Part shown: positions 53,201 through 53,547 of the stretch, piece after piece
How positions within the stretch are numbered: position 1 is the stretch's first letter
Layout of the letters: the number at the start of each line of letters is the position of its first letter
Source of the DNA: Fastidiosipila sp963510375
Lineage (GTDB): Bacteria; Bacillota; Clostridia; Saccharofermentanales; Fastidiosipilaceae
DNA length: 53,547 nt
Assembly: GCA_963510375.1 (NCBI GenBank)
Contig: CAUPES010000011.1
Location: 1-53,547 of the forward strand
Direction of reading: 5' to 3'
The notes under the pieces: model-generated
What the model was told of the DNA's origin: nothing
Databases searched by the model: none
The model's input: the letters and a program-made list of their open reading frames with translations, nothing else
Translations under genes and position numbers: made by a program

Positions 53201-53547
53201 TTACAATGGTAAAGAAGGTACATGGAAGTTCGAAGGTTGGGAGCCTAGTGAAATAGAGATTGCAGAGCAAGGTAATCAATTTGTTGGTACATGGAAATTT
53301 GTTGAGAAAATAGTAACACCTGAACCAACACCGACTCCAAAACCAGGTGAACCAGGAGAACCAACTCCAACGCCAACTCCAAATCCGGGTAAACCTGATG
53401 AACCAGGAACACCAACACCGACTCCAACTCCAAACCCAGGTCAACCTGATAAACCAGGAACGCCTACACCGACACCGACTCCAGAGCCAAATCCAGGTCA
53501 ACCTGATAAACCAGGAACGCCTACACCGACACCGACTCCAGAGCCAA
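50211..53547 (+). CDS. Large SHIRT/InlB-B-type repeat surface protein, 3' end beyond the window
   Basis: The frame is open for 1112 codons to the window edge. A signal peptide (MRKSLNKVFSLFLAGAII..., cleavage near SIIA/QG) leads a SHIRT-like domain (about 51-140), then a unique region (about 141-450) I do not recognise. Next come Listeria-Bacteroides-type repeats (KLTFHAENGKF...IYAMW and a variant near 555-650), SHIRT domain 2 (about 652-743), two more repeats (744-942), SHIRT domain 3 (about 944-1031) and a PTPTPTP stalk. SHIRT domains form rod-like stalks in streptococcal adhesins. ATG 50211 has AAGGTGG 8 bp upstream; ATG 50181 in frame is possible. An LPxTG or S-layer anchor would be beyond the edge. 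An adhesin is the best guess. Confidence 0.85.
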   Translation, partial: MRKSLNKVFSLFLAGAIILSGMSSSIIAQGNSKQNISNKMENIALADAQNQVSYKYQAKDAMGRVITDIPQEVMNTLPNPEVKNPGEVATPTNPGETRFENSSYKDRKGHWRFKGWEKKSLTVSGDATKDVFVGNWEFRDLGFGRSPYLGNQFISVDLQKTMKVGKFTIEIKLDRLEGVERPNPDPFSLPETYEIRKSLVGDPDNNGHIRAREVGVRIATGRYRKDNNLPKWQKDATEGGYLIDSYGKAVTLPLFDENGVGIEYQVQNLDMPFNEDGKNSDHHHRWWRLNATPGHAFEWNKETGESIMRLNNYEGYTELVSSEFRSTWLTSTPEADRPDIRAIVFPDDPEGATYIPLLKKNYEDNKDNFVRTRTDGPNETWFHNFKENEDNQEFGLLDHYRDSATKEESSDLREKFPVALEGIDNDGFIEKDGHRFKSSITYDIYKGAFATFQEEYKLTFHAENGKFAGDDTEKVFPVLHGEKLQEEVKKPIREGYIFQGWRVGNTGAIKTFDGKAPVTQNMDIYAMWSKKPIITTEEPKITDESGNQVVDKDYRKLTFDANGGAFNNGKQPVTYWILKNASFKQAAAVLDDNDSNIFNIPTANKDDHNWLGWSTDKDKTEAEYKADMSDFTQAAGTSEDVTLYAVYKEKPKGTVEYTFKAKDADGTEIQTLPEELKALLPSDNNKYLLENKTKVTPKDPTETEVAGTYAGKAGVWKFEGWEPKELEVTKDVNTFVGTWKFEVNKYTLKFHTEGGEFTDKDTEKTFTVLHGETLKAAEKEAVESPVRAYHVFKGWRIGTEDPVKEFDFAAAVTQNMDLYAVWEAKPVVTTEEPKVSTEDGEIKDPEYRKVTFDPNDGKFGESEEAVTYWILKNTSFADAMKSENTAGEKILVVPTANKDDHSWEGWAEDKSTGVLKADLSDFTEAEGATDDLTFFAVYKEKPKGTVEYTFKAKDADGTEIQTLPEELKALLPSDDKKYLQGSKLQPMPVEKTEVQATYNGKEGTWKFEGWEPSEIEIAEQGNQFVGTWKFVEKIVTPEPTPTPKPGEPGEPTPTPTPNPGKPDEPGTPTPTPTPNPGQPDKPGTPTPTPTPEPNPGQPDKPGTPTPTPTPEP
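52143..53117 (+). repeat. Two 102-nt identical direct repeats inside the surface-protein gene
   Basis: Positions 52143-52244 and 53016-53117 are identical over 102 nt, at the start of SHIRT domains 2 and 3. They are 873 nt apart, exactly 291 codons, so recombination would remove or duplicate one SHIRT plus two repeat domains in frame. Identity at silent positions implies recent duplication or gene conversion. Confidence 0.9.
53436..53547 (+). repeat. 57-nt proline-rich tandem repeats at the window edge
   Basis: 55 nt at 53436-53490 recur exactly at 53493-53547, a period of 57 nt or 19 codons, encoding PGQPDKPGTPTPTPTPEP with NP or similar between copies. Less exact copies lie upstream from about 53325. 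The array continues past the edge, so its size is unknown. Confidence 0.88.

Noticed and set aside
53160..53501. Minus-strand W/R-rich open frame at the window end
   Set aside because: It is the antisense of the proline-threonine stalk repeats of the surface protein.

Overview
The window is low-GC Gram-positive DNA from a bacterium of the Bacillota, most likely a host-associated member of the Clostridia. The evidence is Shine-Dalgarno-led genes, AT-rich codon use, YesN/YesM two-component genes, CUT1 sugar ABC operons without their own ATPase, the short ProS with a cysteine-rich C-terminus, and the recG-rsmD-coaD and yceD-rpmF gene orders. Host association is inferred from a beta-glucuronidase, a secreted GH16 enzyme and a SHIRT-repeat surface protein. 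No species name can be given from the sequence alone.

Layout. 1-2.4 kb: beta-glucuronidase behind a strong palindromic operator, then a decayed small gene on the minus strand. 2.45-10.7 kb: a type I restriction-modification island, by eye richer in G+C than its flanks. It holds an XRE regulator, hsdM, rhuM, hsdS, an out-of-frame third specificity half, hsdR and a frameshifted small membrane gene. 10.9-13.6 kb: an OFA-like MFS transporter and an M20 peptidase, joined by an 18-bp repeat array. 13.6-17.9 kb: a DUF4298 gene and a sugar ABC operon whose promoter spacer carries a G7 tract. 18.0-22.1 kb: an endonuclease V-like protein, an aldo/keto reductase and an OmpR-type two-component system. 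22.1-33.9 kb: housekeeping genes (recG, rsmD, coaD, ddl, DUF1934, yceD, rpmF, der, typA, mltG and two uncharacterised genes). 34.0-43.8 kb: a glycan-utilisation locus with a secreted GH16 and a cytoplasmic GH31 on the minus strand, divergent from yesN-yesM and a second sugar ABC operon. 43.9-49.8 kb: a CPBP-like membrane protein lacking part of its active site, tRNA-Leu(GAG), proS, a lipoprotein and a Yip1-like protein. 50.2 kb to the end: a large repeat-rich surface protein that runs off the window.

The most notable system is the type I R-M island. Its hsdS carries two kinds of simple repeat that are expected to slip. Four 12-bp units encode the TAEL-type spacer known from EcoR124, where repeat number sets the gap in the DNA target. 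Six AGAC units at the 3' end decide whether a third target-recognition half is joined to the protein. The two repeats could give one strain several methylation specificities. Other repeats that could vary expression are the G7 tract in the ABC promoter, the 18-bp repeats that reiterate a ribosome-binding site before the peptidase, the TA run in the gene after hsdR, and the 102-nt identical repeats in the surface protein.

In the glycan locus, extracellular GH16 would cut a polysaccharide or host glycan, YesM/YesN would sense a product, the lipoprotein and two permeases would import oligosaccharides using an ATPase encoded elsewhere, and GH31 would trim them inside the cell. The substrate is not determined. 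I saw no CRISPR array, rRNA, transposase, integrase or prophage.
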